From NCBI RefSeq assembly GCF_009900745.1, contig NZ_WXVU01000010.1, positions 74 to 64,073 of the forward strand: a DNA stretch of 64,000 nt, in the 5' to 3' direction. The notes beneath the pieces are model-generated. The model was not told the DNA's origin. It ran no database searches and saw nothing but the letters and a program-made list of their open reading frames with translations. Of this stretch, positions 31,401-41,147 are shown in pieces; position 1 is the first letter of the stretch, and every line of letters begins with the position of its first letter. Made by a program: the position numbers and the translations under genes. Source of the stretch: Chryseobacterium sp. c4a. Its GTDB lineage: Bacteria; Bacteroidota; Bacteroidia; Flavobacteriales; Weeksellaceae.

Positions 31401-34400
31401 GGACCTTACAACCTTCTTAGAAGTATAAGGGATGTTTGAATTTCTAATTTCCACTATCCGAGTTACAGCTGGAGCGGTTGTATCGGCTGAATATCCAGTT
31501 ACCTGCTGCATTAGCTCTGGAAAAGCCTCCACAAAATGTACCGCTAATTCTGCAATGGTTTGGTACTCAAAGAAAAGTGTTTTAGGCAAAGAACCAAAAG
31601 TCCGTTCCAGTTCTTTCGTTAGTTCCATCACCATCACCGAATCTATACCGTATTTTTCCATCGGCATGGCCGCATCTATACGGTTGACAGGAACATCTAT
31701 TACGTTTGAAATTTGCTCCTTCAAAAAAAGAATCGTTTTCTTCATCAAAACTTTATCCAATTTTCCTTCAGGATTATTTTGCGTTAAAGGAGACTCGTTT
31801 ACTTGTACGGATTGTATTTCGGAAGTGTTGCTTTGAACCGAAATCATTTTATCCACCTCGCGTATCGACAGCCCTTTTACGCGAATGCATATTTCACCGG
31901 CATCGTCGTACAAATCTACATTCAGTTTCTTGATATTTCCCTTGTTCGAATTCGGGTCTACATACCTGATCCATGACCACATGTGAGGGGTACATTTCTT
32001 ACTAATCTCTACCTCGTCTAAAGCAAATGGCAAAGTTAAGGTAACTTGATGATCACCGTCTAAATTCATAAGGCCAATAGATGCATGTAATGCAGCATCC
32101 ATTAAACCCGGATGTATGCTGTATTCTTGCAGTGTATACTCCAAATGAGGAGGTAAAACTAGTTTTGCCAATACTTCGTTGGGTGCTAGGTACACTTCAT
32201 TCATTAGGCGGTAAACATCCCCGTACTCGATCCCCATTTTCGCATACGTTGTATAATAAAATGAAACTGGAACGGAGGATGGGCTAAGCCGCTCGAACAC
32301 CGCCTTAAAATCTGTAATAATCGCGTTATTTTCTTGTATTGAAATATTGCCTTGGCTATTGACTACCCAACTGTTATCTTCGTCGCTTTTGCTTTTTATT
32401 TCAAAATAAATTTCTCCTTTGTCGTTTTGATTAATTTCTGTTGTCAAAAGCAATTTTTCTTTTTTAACTTCTGCCGGCCTTGCCCAAACCGCATTTTTAA
32501 TCTGTAATCGGTAGGATGTTGTATCTTTCAAATGTGGGAGCGATTCGATCGCAGCCACTCGTGCCATTTCCAAATAGGCTACAGCAGGAAGCACTCCTCT
32601 CCCTTTAATCTTATGCTCGGAAAGAAAAAAATCGGTACTGTTTAGGGATGTGGTAAACCTTTGTTCATGCAGGGTTGAGCAATTTTGATGTAGTAAAGGA
32701 TGCAGCGTTTCTTTAATTCCTTTAGCTAAACGCGAAGCAAATCCGGTTCCGAGTGGCACGGGATAGGTTTCTGTTGAGAATGGATACCCGGGCAAATGAA
32801 GTATTTTTGGTTGGGTGTTGTATAAACTACTCCAGTCCACAGCTGCTCCCATAACCCATTGTTTAGCCAAGTCTCCCAAGGAAGTAGTTGAAATTAACTT
32901 AGCTTGGTTTTGCGTGTATAAGCTGTCTTGGTATTCATGACTAGCCGCGTTATTTTGAAGGAATAAATTAAGTTCTTTTAAACATTCTTCTGTAGAACTT
33001 ACCTCAAAAGCTATACGGATTTCCATTTCTTCGCGCCCTGTTTGGAGTGTAAAAGCCAAATCTTCTATACTTACCTCTCGATGTTCTGAGATATATGCTT
33101 GTAGCCTTTGTGCAGTTGCTTTTAGCTGATCGCTTGTTTTTGCCGACAAAATAATTAATACCGGTAAAGTCTTAGCAATTAACGTATCCGCTGCAGGCAC
33201 ATACTCTTCTATTACGGCATGAGCGTTGGTTCCGCTTATTCCTGAAGTACTTACTACAGCAATTCTCGGCTGATTCTCTGCTACCTGCCATTCTATATTG
33301 CGTGTATTTAAGTTAAAAGGAGTATCTTTAAGTTGAATGTACTCATTTAAAAATTGATGCGAAACACCCGGTATCGTTCTGTTTTTTATCGCTAATACAG
33401 TTGCTATTAAGCTAACAATGCCAGAAGCTGCAAAGGTATGCCCTACCAAAGGTTTAACAGAACTGAGCGAACAAAAATTAGTTTTAGTTGTCTTGTTTTT
33501 GAAAGCGGCACTCAATGCTTGTATTTCTAATGGATCGCCAAACTTAGAACCTGTACTGTGCGTCATAACCATTCCAATTGTTTCAGGGTTGATGTTATAT
33601 TTTTCATACATACTTCCCATAAGTTCTGCCTGACTAACTGGATCGGGGCTCGTTAAACCGTTCGTTTTTCCATCGTAATTAACCCCAGAGGCTTTAATAC
33701 TAGCGTAAATAGAATCTCCGTCCTTAATTGCTTTTGACAAGGGTTTGAGTAGCAATACCGCCACCGATTCTGCGGGTACAATCCCGGTAGCTTCCTGATC
33801 AAAAACGGAACATTTTCCATCCGTAGAAAGCATTCCTACTTTCCCTAATCCTTGATAAATAGAGGGAGATAATAGTAAATTAACTCCGGCCACCAATGCA
33901 GCGTCGCATTCAGCATTACGAAGCGCTGAGCAGGCCTGATGTAGCGCTACAAGCCCCGAAGAACAAGCGGCCGTTAGGGACATATTTGGTCCCTTTAGGT
34001 CTAATAAATAGGCAATACGGGCCGATAATATGGCATTTTGATTGCTGATAACGTTGTTTTTTTCATCCTTAAAAAAGCCATGTTCGCTTTCTTCTACTCC
34101 AACAAAAACCCCGCATTTACTTCCCTTAATTTTACTGCCAGTATACCCGGCGTCTTCCAGCGCATGCCAAGCCTCTTCTAAAAAAATTCGCTGTTTAGGG
34201 TCCATGCAACGCGCTTCTTTTGGGGATATATTGAAAAACAAGGAGTCAAACTGATCCACACCTGAAATAAAGCCTCCCCATTTGCAATTGCTTTTTCCTG
34301 TGGAATTATTCTCCGTTTCGTAATATTCGTGTACATCCCATCTGTTTAATGGAATTTCGGTAATTGTGTTTTTACCTGCTTGTATATTGTTCCAAAAGTC

Positions 34401-37400
34401 TTCTTTAGTATCAGCCCCCGGAAATCGTCCGCTCATTCCAATAATGGCTATTGGTTCGTTCGCTAAGGAAGCTTCCATCAAATTTGCTTCTTGCTTCGGA
34501 ATAGCTGCTTTTTCCTCAATCGAAACCGGTTTATTTAGGTGCTGATTGCTTAACTCTTGAACAATTTGCCTGTCGTATTTTTTCTGTAATGCTTCTTTAT
34601 GATTTTCTATCAAAAACCGACTAATTTTAAACAGGTTTGCATGACTAAAGAACATAGTGGGGTTAATTTCTACCTTAAAGCAGGCCGTCATGCTGTCGGC
34701 TAAATTTAATAGGCTTACGGAATCAAATCCGTAATCAGCAAGCGCTACATCGGTTTCTAACTTGCTCGTATCGATTTTAGAAATACTTTTTACTAGCTCC
34801 TTCAAATCGTCTATTAAAACCCTCTCCATTGCCATTTCAGAAGGAACACTACCCTGATAAAAATCGGAAGTGGCTTGAGTATGCTGTGGTAAAATTTCGG
34901 GTGCTTCATTTTCGATTTTCAAAATCTGATGTATGCGTGTTGCTTTCCCTACCATAACCAAGCTTGAAGCGGAAGTGCTCGAAATCAGTTGTTCCATTAA
35001 TTCCAATCCCCTTGTCGATTCCAAATACCCTTGTCCGGTAACTCCCAGATAATTTTCTACCTCCTCAGTGGCCTTCCCTCCCATTAGGCTTTCACGCCAT
35101 AATGGCCAACAAATTGTCCGAATTTTTGTTCCACCCCTCGATTCATTGCAACTGGCATAGGCGTGCTGATACCGGTTTCCAACGGCATAATCACAAAATC
35201 CAAAATCACCTAATATGGCTGAAGTGGAAGAAAACAAGCAAATAAAATCTAAACTCCGATTGGAGAATATTCGATCTATTACCTCTGTTCCTTCTACTTT
35301 AGGTGCAAGCACTTCCAGAAATCGATCAATTTCTTTATTCTGAAAAGATGTATACTCCTGTATTCCAGCCAAGTGAAATACACCCTTTACAGATTGAGCG
35401 AGCTTATCTACACTGTTTAATGCCTTTTGCATACTTTGCTCATCGGCAACATTACAGGAAATATAAACCACTTCGGTACCATACAATTGCAAGTCTTTTA
35501 GCTTGTTTTCCTGCTCATAATTTAGCGCGGAACGGCCGGTTAAAATAAGATTGGCTTTATACTTTTTAATCAGATACTTAGCCACTAGTATGCCTAAGCC
35601 GCCTAAACCTCCGGTAATCAGATAAGTTCCTTTCTCCCTTAATAAGGACTTTTGGGCAGAAACTGGAAGCCCTTTGAGCACCGGAACAAAACTCTTACCC
35701 TCCTTGTACAATACCGTACGGCCATCGCCTGTACTTGGTGCGTTTAACAAAGAATGTATCCAATTCGAAAATTCGGCTGTTTTTTGGAATATAAGCTGAA
35801 TATAGCTTTTCCTAAAAACTTCTTTTAATGACCGTTCAAAACCAATCCAAGATTCAACGTAACAGCGCTCATGATCATTTTCATAACAGGCCCCAATCGT
35901 TATTTTAGGAATACTAATGGTTGACTCATGAATGGCTTGAAATAAAAATAACAGCGGTTCATATACCTTCCGATAGGTTGAATCTTCAACAGGCCATAAA
36001 TACCAGAGGGCATCTATTTTATCCTGAACAAGACTTGAAAATAAGCGACTATACTCTTCTTTATTTTTAGGGTTGATGAAATACTTATCTTTTGAGGTAT
36101 TTTCATACGTTTCGGCAGTAGAAATATAAATTACTCGAGTACTAGCTGAACAGTTGGATTGTACTTCTTTTAAAATATACGCCTGTTGCTCCTCGGAACT
36201 TAGAAAGCAAACTATAGTTTCTATCTTTTGAGAGGAGCTTAGTTCTGGAAACGCTTTTATTTCCCATTCTTCGCTAAAGGTCATTAACGATAGTTCCTCC
36301 TTATGCGCCATACTTTCTAATCCATTCGCTGCCTTGGTACTTAAATTACTTAATTGATTTTTTGTTGCGGCCCAATACCGTTCTTTCAAAAATGGATATG
36401 TGGGCAAATGAATACGTTTTGGCTGTATTTCTTCGTACAGGCTTTGCCATTCAATATCCTTCCCTTTTACCCATACTACTGCCAACTGCTTAGCTTTATC
36501 CTGTTCTGTAGGTTGATTATTTGTTGGTAAGTAATCGTCTTTTGATAGTATGATTTCTTGATTTGAATTAACCGTTCCAAAATAACTGCCATCAAGCAAT
36601 TGTCCATTCTGGGCAAAAGCGCTTAATTTTTCTATCAGTTCCTGAATGTTTTTTACCACAAATGCTGCTCTCGCGGGCATCGGCTCTCTTCCTACTTGCA
36701 GGGTATATGCAAGGCTAAAAATATCTAATTCATGGATGCTGTTTGTCTTTTGTTGATTCGATCTATTCAGTTTTTCTGCTAAGTATTTAATGTTAAAGGG
36801 CTCAGTCGGAAAAGGAATATCTAAGACTTGATGTCCCATTTTCTGTTTGATAAGCACTTGCAGCTTATTAAACACCACTACATCAACATTGAGTTCATTC
36901 AAATCTTGCTCCAGATCTAAGTCCTTGCTATCAAAACCGGTCACTTCTGCTACCAACGGTATCAGTTCATTCAGAAGGAGGTTATTTTCTTCCTCCTCTA
37001 GATGTACATTAGAAATTGATTCTCCTTCTTTCAAAAAACGCAATACATCCAGGGCATAAGTCTGCAAGCGTTCTGGGTTCTTGGCCGACAGTGGAACGAT
37101 AAAGTAATTAGGTACTTTCTCTTTCGGAATTCTCGTGCCGGCACTGCTCACTACATACTCCTCGATAATCATGTGTACATTACTTCCATTGGCTCCAAAT
37201 GAACTTAATCCTGCTCTTAATGGAGGTTTTACCTGTTCTCCATTCAATTCAATTTCCGCTGCCTCCCACTTTTTCAACGTACGTTCTAAATAAAAGGGTG
37301 TATGCTCAAATGGGATTAAAGGATTAATAGTATCGGCATGAAGCGAAGGAAAAATTTCCTTCTTTTTAAATTGTAAAAGTATTTTGGTTAATCCGGCAAT

Positions 37401-40400
37401 GCCAGCCGCAGCTTCGGAATGCCCCATCGCAGATTTTGATGAACCTACCGCACAATATTGCTTGTCGCTTGTCCATTTTTCATAAGCTCTGGTTAATCCT
37501 TGTATTTCAATAGGGTCGCCTAATGCTGTTCCAGTTCCATGTGCTTCTACATAGCTTATGGTACGGGGATGTACATTTGCATGTTTAAGCGCCTCTGTTA
37601 TCACTTCGGTTTGAGCCCTCGGGTCGGGCACAGTGGCGCCAGAAGTTTTGCCGGAATGGTTAATTGAAGAGCCTTTAATTACGCCATATATCGGATAGCC
37701 TTCTTTTTCGGCACGGGCCAAACTTGTCAACAATACTACCCCCACTCCTTCACTGGGCACATAGCCGGTGCCGCCTTCTCCAAAACTTCTGCACTTTCCA
37801 TCCTCTGCCAAAAATTTAGCTTTTTTAAGAAATAAATATTTATGAGGGTGTGTTACCACATTTACACCTCCAGCAATGGCGAAACTACATTCTTGTTTTC
37901 GGATACTTTCACACGCTAAATGTAAACTTGTCAAGGCAGATGAACACATGGTATCAATTGCCATACTTGGACCGTGAAAATTTAAACAATACGAAACCAT
38001 GTTCGCTATAGACGATGCACTGGTACCAAATGCAATAGTATCGCCTGTTTGGGTTAATTCGGCACCAAATAGCTCGTAATGATTCCAAAATACGCCAGCA
38101 AAAACACCTACACTTCGTTGGCTCGAAGAAGCATAATATTGTTCGGATCGATTGTTATAGAAACCAGCATCTTCACAAGCCTTCCAAGACATTTCTAAAA
38201 AAAGCCTTGCTTGAGGATCCATGATTTCGGCTTGATGAGGAGAGATATTGAAAAACAAAGGATCAAATTTATCAACATCGGCTATAAAGCCTCCATACTT
38301 ATATAACTTTTCTACATCATACGAAAAATCGTAGCCTTCCCAACGCTCCATTGGTATTGAGCCAATACAATCCAATCCTTTGCTAAGGTTTTCGTAAAAT
38401 TCTTCGAGCGAGGCTGAATTCGGATAACGCCCCGCCAAACCTATTATCGCTATATCACCTTGTTTGTCTATCACATCCCTATCCATTTCTTGCTTTTGAT
38501 TGGAGAAAGCGGATCCCTGCACTTCCAATTTATTATCAAGGATGGAGACTGAATCAAAGTCGAAATTAGATTTATAATTAGCATGCAGCTTGGGTTTGTA
38601 TCCATAAAGAACCACCGCTTGCGTCATTTTTGAAGCTAACAGCGCCTCCAATGTTTCTAAACCAAGTTTCGAAGGAAGCGGCGCTGAACCGGATGTTTCA
38701 AACATTAAATTAGCTAGCTGTTCGCTTATCTGCATACCTCCGCTTTCCCATAAAGGCCAATTTATAGTTAAAGTAGTTCCATAGCGCTCTCCACAGTCGA
38801 CCTTCTCCTGCCTTTCTTGAACTAAAATATCCATAAAAGCATTCGCACTTGAATAATCTGACTGAGCCAAATTACCTGTAATGGCCGAAAGCGACGAAAA
38901 ACAGACAAAAAAATCAAGCATTTCATTTTTTGTTGCTTCATCTAATGATATGAATCCTTTTAATTTAGGATCAAAAACTTCGTGTACAGCTTGCGGATCT
39001 TTTTGCAATAAAAACTGATCTCGCAATACCCCGGCACAATGAATAATGCCATTGATAGAACCAAATTCCTTTTTAACATCGTCTAAAGCAGCTTTAACCG
39101 CTATTGCATTATTTATATTTACTGAAACGTAGCGTACTGTACATCCTTTTTCTGCTATGGATTTTATTTGAAGTTCCATTTCAGGGCTTAATGCGCTTCG
39201 TCCTATCAATATTAAGGTAACCTTCGCCAAATTGGAAATGTGCTGTGCAAGGGTATAGCCCAAACCGCCGAAGCCACCCGTAATCACATATACCGAATTA
39301 TTTTTAAAGTACCCAGTATTTTCTCTTTCAACGGATACTTCCTTTAATTTTTTAAGGAATCTACTTTGGCCATTCTCCGTAAATACTATTTCTTCATACC
39401 CGGTTTTAAAGCATTTTGCTTGTTTGTTCAGTTGTTCTGCCAAAAAAGAAAAGGAAACGGATGCGTCGGTTTGTATTTGGATAATTTGGCTGTTAATATG
39501 GGGATGTTCCAAAAATGCCGATTTTAGTAATCCAGCATAACCTAAAATAAATTTTCCGGTTACGGAACAATCGCTCAGCACTTGAAGTAAGATAGATGCA
39601 GGCCCTTTTGCAAACTTTTGCACCTCGGAAAGTAAGCCAATAAAATTCTCCTTAAAGCATTCTACCAGTTCATTTTGAGAAGATTCTATTGCAATAAACT
39701 GTTGCTCTGGCGTATGATTTAGAATTGCATCCTTCAATCCGGCACTGCCATTCAGCATGATTATCAATCTTGTAATCTCTTTTTGTTCAGCAGTTATTTT
39801 AATGAACGGTTGCTCTTGCCAATGGGGCTGAAAGGTTGCCATTTGATTATTTAACGCACTTTTTTCTTGACCAGCTTCTGCTTTCTTAGGGCGCTGTTCT
39901 TGCGCTAAAAAATTCGCGGAATAGTTCTCTTTAATGTACTCGGCAAGCGATTTTATCGTACTATATTCGAATAATAGTGTTGGATATAATGTTGTTTTTA
40001 GATATTGCTCTAGTTTATTGACCATGGTAATCAAATCTGTAGAATCCAATCCAAGATTGTAAAATCCATCGTTAACAACTATTTCAGCAGGCTGCTTATG
40101 CAAAATTTTGCCCAACTCGTTTTGCAAATAGGTAATAATTGCGGTCAGAATATCTGCTGTAGCCATTGTATCCCCATCTCGTTGGTTCAAATCAAGTTTA
40201 TTGATTTGAGAAATAGGTTCATTGCCTTCGGTTCCGAGTATTTTATGTGTTGCCGATGTTCTTTCTTTCAGTTGGGTAATTAATTTTGGATGACGAATTC
40301 GCTTGGCGGTTAACTGTTCAAAAGCGACCAACAGCGCTCCTTCCTTGTTGTAAATATCGATATCGGTATAAATAATATCTTGGTTTACGTTTCCTTGAGT

Positions 40401-41147
40401 GGAAAAAGCATTGACGCTATGCACATAAATGGAATCTGGCAATGGGTGATATACGCATACTCTCCGTATCATGAAGGGGATATAAGGTGCCTCGTCCTGA
40501 ATGTTCCCTTGTTCCATTTCTTGATGATAAAAAGATAAACCGGCGAGTGTAGAACCATCCAAAAAGGCAGGGTGCACATGGAACATATTTCGGTGCTTTT
40601 CGGCAAGATCGCTTAAATGAAGATTCATTAAAACCTCTTTTTCCTGATGAAACACCACTCCTCGGGTTTTCATGAATTCCTTATGTTCAATCCCCCCTTG
40701 CTTGGCAATGGCGTACAAATTGCTCACATCCGATTTGTTCGTGCTCTCTTCTATAAAGTTGCTTATATCTAGTTGCTTGGTTCTGATTGTATGGTCGCTT
40801 ACATAAATTAGCGCCTCCATATTCTCTTCGTATCCTTCAGAAATTGACTGTCCGTTTTTGGTTCTTTCGCTAGAAATCGTAACTCTCCAGTGCGCTGCAT
40901 CGAGTATCATGGTAATGCTTAGCATTTGGTCAAAATCAACAGAAGTGATCAAGGGCTTTTTAAACAGGATGTCTCTCAGTTCAATTTGGGTAGTATTCAG
41001 ATATTTCATTGCCAAACGGTAAATAATATCTATAAAAGTTACTCCGGGAAGCGTACTCGTTTCGTAAACAAGGTGATCCCGAACAATGTAATTAGTATGG
41101 GTTACTAATTGCTTAAATTTCTTAATTTTTTGAGTTGAATTTATCAT
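27222..41147 (-). CDS. Trans-AT polyketide synthase (4,641 aa)
   Basis: Third large PKS in transcription order. Domains with residues: DH-like (1-280), ACP (Ser near 369), KR (440-860), KS (897-1330, Cys near 1067), an ACP-like insert without Ser (1390-1465), KR (1620-2080), ACP (Ser near 2143), KS (2230-2648, Cys near 2394), DH (2810-3090), ACP (Ser near 3170), KS (3257-3686, Cys near 3427), DH (3875-4150), KR (4250-4641). There is no AT, ER or TE. The protein starts inside a module (its KS is on the preceding protein) and ends inside another (its MT-ACP is on the next), so it must dock at both ends. The gene begins 2 bp after the previous stop. The first KR ends in SDYSSANAF; the third is of the SSYAAGC type. 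Confidence 0.93.
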   Translation of the reverse strand: MINSTQKIKKFKQLVTHTNYIVRDHLVYETSTLPGVTFIDIIYRLAMKYLNTTQIELRDILFKKPLITSVDFDQMLSITMILDAAHWRVTISSERTKNGQSISEGYEENMEALIYVSDHTIRTKQLDISNFIEESTNKSDVSNLYAIAKQGGIEHKEFMKTRGVVFHQEKEVLMNLHLSDLAEKHRNMFHVHPAFLDGSTLAGLSFYHQEMEQGNIQDEAPYIPFMIRRVCVYHPLPDSIYVHSVNAFSTQGNVNQDIIYTDIDIYNKEGALLVAFEQLTAKRIRHPKLITQLKERTSATHKILGTEGNEPISQINKLDLNQRDGDTMATADILTAIITYLQNELGKILHKQPAEIVVNDGFYNLGLDSTDLITMVNKLEQYLKTTLYPTLLFEYSTIKSLAEYIKENYSANFLAQEQRPKKAEAGQEKSALNNQMATFQPHWQEQPFIKITAEQKEITRLIIMLNGSAGLKDAILNHTPEQQFIAIESSQNELVECFKENFIGLLSEVQKFAKGPASILLQVLSDCSVTGKFILGYAGLLKSAFLEHPHINSQIIQIQTDASVSFSFLAEQLNKQAKCFKTGYEEIVFTENGQSRFLKKLKEVSVERENTGYFKNNSVYVITGGFGGLGYTLAQHISNLAKVTLILIGRSALSPEMELQIKSIAEKGCTVRYVSVNINNAIAVKAALDDVKKEFGSINGIIHCAGVLRDQFLLQKDPQAVHEVFDPKLKGFISLDEATKNEMLDFFVCFSSLSAITGNLAQSDYSSANAFMDILVQERQEKVDCGERYGTTLTINWPLWESGGMQISEQLANLMFETSGSAPLPSKLGLETLEALLASKMTQAVVLYGYKPKLHANYKSNFDFDSVSILDNKLEVQGSAFSNQKQEMDRDVIDKQGDIAIIGLAGRYPNSASLEEFYENLSKGLDCIGSIPMERWEGYDFSYDVEKLYKYGGFIADVDKFDPLFFNISPHQAEIMDPQARLFLEMSWKACEDAGFYNNRSEQYYASSSQRSVGVFAGVFWNHYELFGAELTQTGDTIAFGTSASSIANMVSYCLNFHGPSMAIDTMCSSALTSLHLACESIRKQECSFAIAGGVNVVTHPHKYLFLKKAKFLAEDGKCRSFGEGGTGYVPSEGVGVVLLTSLARAEKEGYPIYGVIKGSSINHSGKTSGATVPDPRAQTEVITEALKHANVHPRTISYVEAHGTGTALGDPIEIQGLTRAYEKWTSDKQYCAVGSSKSAMGHSEAAAGIAGLTKILLQFKKKEIFPSLHADTINPLIPFEHTPFYLERTLKKWEAAEIELNGEQVKPPLRAGLSSFGANGSNVHMIIEEYVVSSAGTRIPKEKVPNYFIVPLSAKNPERLQTYALDVLRFLKEGESISNVHLEEEENNLLLNELIPLVAEVTGFDSKDLDLEQDLNELNVDVVVFNKLQVLIKQKMGHQVLDIPFPTEPFNIKYLAEKLNRSNQQKTNSIHELDIFSLAYTLQVGREPMPARAAFVVKNIQELIEKLSAFAQNGQLLDGSYFGTVNSNQEIILSKDDYLPTNNQPTEQDKAKQLAVVWVKGKDIEWQSLYEEIQPKRIHLPTYPFLKERYWAATKNQLSNLSTKAANGLESMAHKEELSLMTFSEEWEIKAFPELSSSQKIETIVCFLSSEEQQAYILKEVQSNCSASTRVIYISTAETYENTSKDKYFINPKNKEEYSRLFSSLVQDKIDALWYLWPVEDSTYRKVYEPLLFLFQAIHESTISIPKITIGACYENDHERCYVESWIGFERSLKEVFRKSYIQLIFQKTAEFSNWIHSLLNAPSTGDGRTVLYKEGKSFVPVLKGLPVSAQKSLLREKGTYLITGGLGGLGILVAKYLIKKYKANLILTGRSALNYEQENKLKDLQLYGTEVVYISCNVADEQSMQKALNSVDKLAQSVKGVFHLAGIQEYTSFQNKEIDRFLEVLAPKVEGTEVIDRIFSNRSLDFICLFSSTSAILGDFGFCDYAVGNRYQHAYASCNESRGGTKIRTICWPLWRESLMGGKATEEVENYLGVTGQGYLESTRGLELMEQLISSTSASSLVMVGKATRIHQILKIENEAPEILPQHTQATSDFYQGSVPSEMAMERVLIDDLKELVKSISKIDTSKLETDVALADYGFDSVSLLNLADSMTACFKVEINPTMFFSHANLFKISRFLIENHKEALQKKYDRQIVQELSNQHLNKPVSIEEKAAIPKQEANLMEASLANEPIAIIGMSGRFPGADTKEDFWNNIQAGKNTITEIPLNRWDVHEYYETENNSTGKSNCKWGGFISGVDQFDSLFFNISPKEARCMDPKQRIFLEEAWHALEDAGYTGSKIKGSKCGVFVGVEESEHGFFKDEKNNVISNQNAILSARIAYLLDLKGPNMSLTAACSSGLVALHQACSALRNAECDAALVAGVNLLLSPSIYQGLGKVGMLSTDGKCSVFDQEATGIVPAESVAVLLLKPLSKAIKDGDSIYASIKASGVNYDGKTNGLTSPDPVSQAELMGSMYEKYNINPETIGMVMTHSTGSKFGDPLEIQALSAAFKNKTTKTNFCSLSSVKPLVGHTFAASGIVSLIATVLAIKNRTIPGVSHQFLNEYIQLKDTPFNLNTRNIEWQVAENQPRIAVVSTSGISGTNAHAVIEEYVPAADTLIAKTLPVLIILSAKTSDQLKATAQRLQAYISEHREVSIEDLAFTLQTGREEMEIRIAFEVSSTEECLKELNLFLQNNAASHEYQDSLYTQNQAKLISTTSLGDLAKQWVMGAAVDWSSLYNTQPKILHLPGYPFSTETYPVPLGTGFASRLAKGIKETLHPLLHQNCSTLHEQRFTTSLNSTDFFLSEHKIKGRGVLPAVAYLEMARVAAIESLPHLKDTTSYRLQIKNAVWARPAEVKKEKLLLTTEINQNDKGEIYFEIKSKSDEDNSWVVNSQGNISIQENNAIITDFKAVFERLSPSSVPVSFYYTTYAKMGIEYGDVYRLMNEVYLAPNEVLAKLVLPPHLEYTLQEYSIHPGLMDAALHASIGLMNLDGDHQVTLTLPFALDEVEISKKCTPHMWSWIRYVDPNSNKGNIKKLNVDLYDDAGEICIRVKGLSIREVDKMISVQSNTSEIQSVQVNESPLTQNNPEGKLDKVLMKKTILFLKEQISNVIDVPVNRIDAAMPMEKYGIDSVMVMELTKELERTFGSLPKTLFFEYQTIAELAVHFVEAFPELMQQVTGYSADTTAPAVTRIVEIRNSNIPYTSKKVVRSENNGNSEEDIAVIGLAGKYPGAENTDLFWQNLKEGKDSITEVPINRWNHSLYYDKDKEAKNKTYAKWGGFIESVDEFDPLFFNIVPIEAEMMDPQERLFMQCVYHTLEDAGYTRQSISKKYNGNVGVFAASMYSEYQLYGISETLQGRPLVLPGNASSIANRISYFCNFTGPSLTIDTMCSSSLTALHLACQSIRQGDCQLAIAGGVNVSIHPNKYFILGQARFASSKGRCETFGKDGDGYVPGEGVGAVLLKPLSQAIADKDQIYGVIKATAINHGGKTNGYTVPNPKAQAAVIKKAIERSGIDPRTINYIEAHGTGTSLGDPIEIAALTMILKEYTTDYQYCSIGSVKTNIGHCESAAGIAGLTKVLLQLKHKQLVPSLHSKIANPNIDFSQTPFHVQQELEDWKSTRTEKNGTAQILPRRAGLSAFGAGGSNGHVIIEEYIPPVNERSDLATEPVLIVLSAKNTKQLKKNVEKLLLAIKAGLIKEDELVSMAYTLQTGREEMEERLGILAKTLSELEVQLVAFCKDDKAANQVYTGHVQFRKEMETLLDKEELNDLIVKWIGQKEYEKVLKMWLKGAWVDWESLYRNERPYKMSLPGYSFATERYWKPENTLYHKIEDVKEKGSQSLELHPLLHTNISDFYSVKFTSSFTGKEFFLADHVVNDTIILPGVAYLEMVLAGLNQAFSLEKDESPLVCFSNVSWLRPLVIEEGGRETYLELSENEDDVVSFEITGNNEADKVLHVQGKVTIYEPEAPVILDLEQLKTICNKSSIDGATCYTAYQNLGVKYGPAYQAIERVYKGENQLLVKLKLPSFLKESINEFALHPCMVDAAVHASLAFTLNESLSSTRTGALLFGMDKMKIHGSCSEEMWATVKFSKNSKIEDKVQKLDIEICTSEGLLCVSMHGFSSRSLNNNEGAKLDAGHSSVTTIEEPSPLSGEPRLLKPMLEKSRISEGTLYPEEDKQVLIVGGADEIQGVVKAQYPLAKTLNIRVDAEMDEMLAELKKIEKIDHIVWLTPENYQDLTAQDSIIKTQKRIVMSFFRMIKALLALNYGTSELGWTILTAKAYALLKNEELNPAHASLHGLIGSLAKEYPNWKIRLIDLAKTTELPPGNLFTLPVNAMGDAWVYRHKQWYQPNLIPIEPQSQSENRYKTNGVYVVIGGAGGLGEVWTSYLIKHFQAQVIWIGRRQEDEQIRQKCENLSVHGKAPIYISADATNIDALQKAYEKIKAQYETINGVIHSAVGSLDRSLAKMEEDLFSEGLSANVDISVHIAQVFGKEKLDFVLFFSSIGSFGKALGQSSYAAGCTFKDSFAIKLANEWTCPVKVMNWGYWGNIGVGGVVPEAFKTRLARSGIGTIEPNEAMAALDTLIMSPLNQLALIKVISPANSGT
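31505..34475 (-). other. Module 7: KS-DH-ACP with degenerate KS (likely non-elongating)
   Basis: The KS keeps Cys (TAACSSG), but HGTGT is HSTGS and the usual K.N.GH is KPLVGH. The DH is fully canonical (HKIKGRGVLP, DAALH). There is no KR. Together with module 6 this looks like a trans-AT dehydrating bimodule, in which the second KS passes the hydroxy chain on and the DH removes water. Confidence 0.65.
34595..38495 (-). other. Module 6: KS-(ACP-like insert)-KR-ACP
   Basis: Intact KS (DTMCSSA, EAHGTGT, KSAMGH). An ACP-like sequence is embedded in the post-KS linker. The KR has FSSTSAILGD and DYAVGNRY; no B-type Asp, so an A-type alcohol is predicted. The ACP carries GFDS. Confidence 0.7.
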
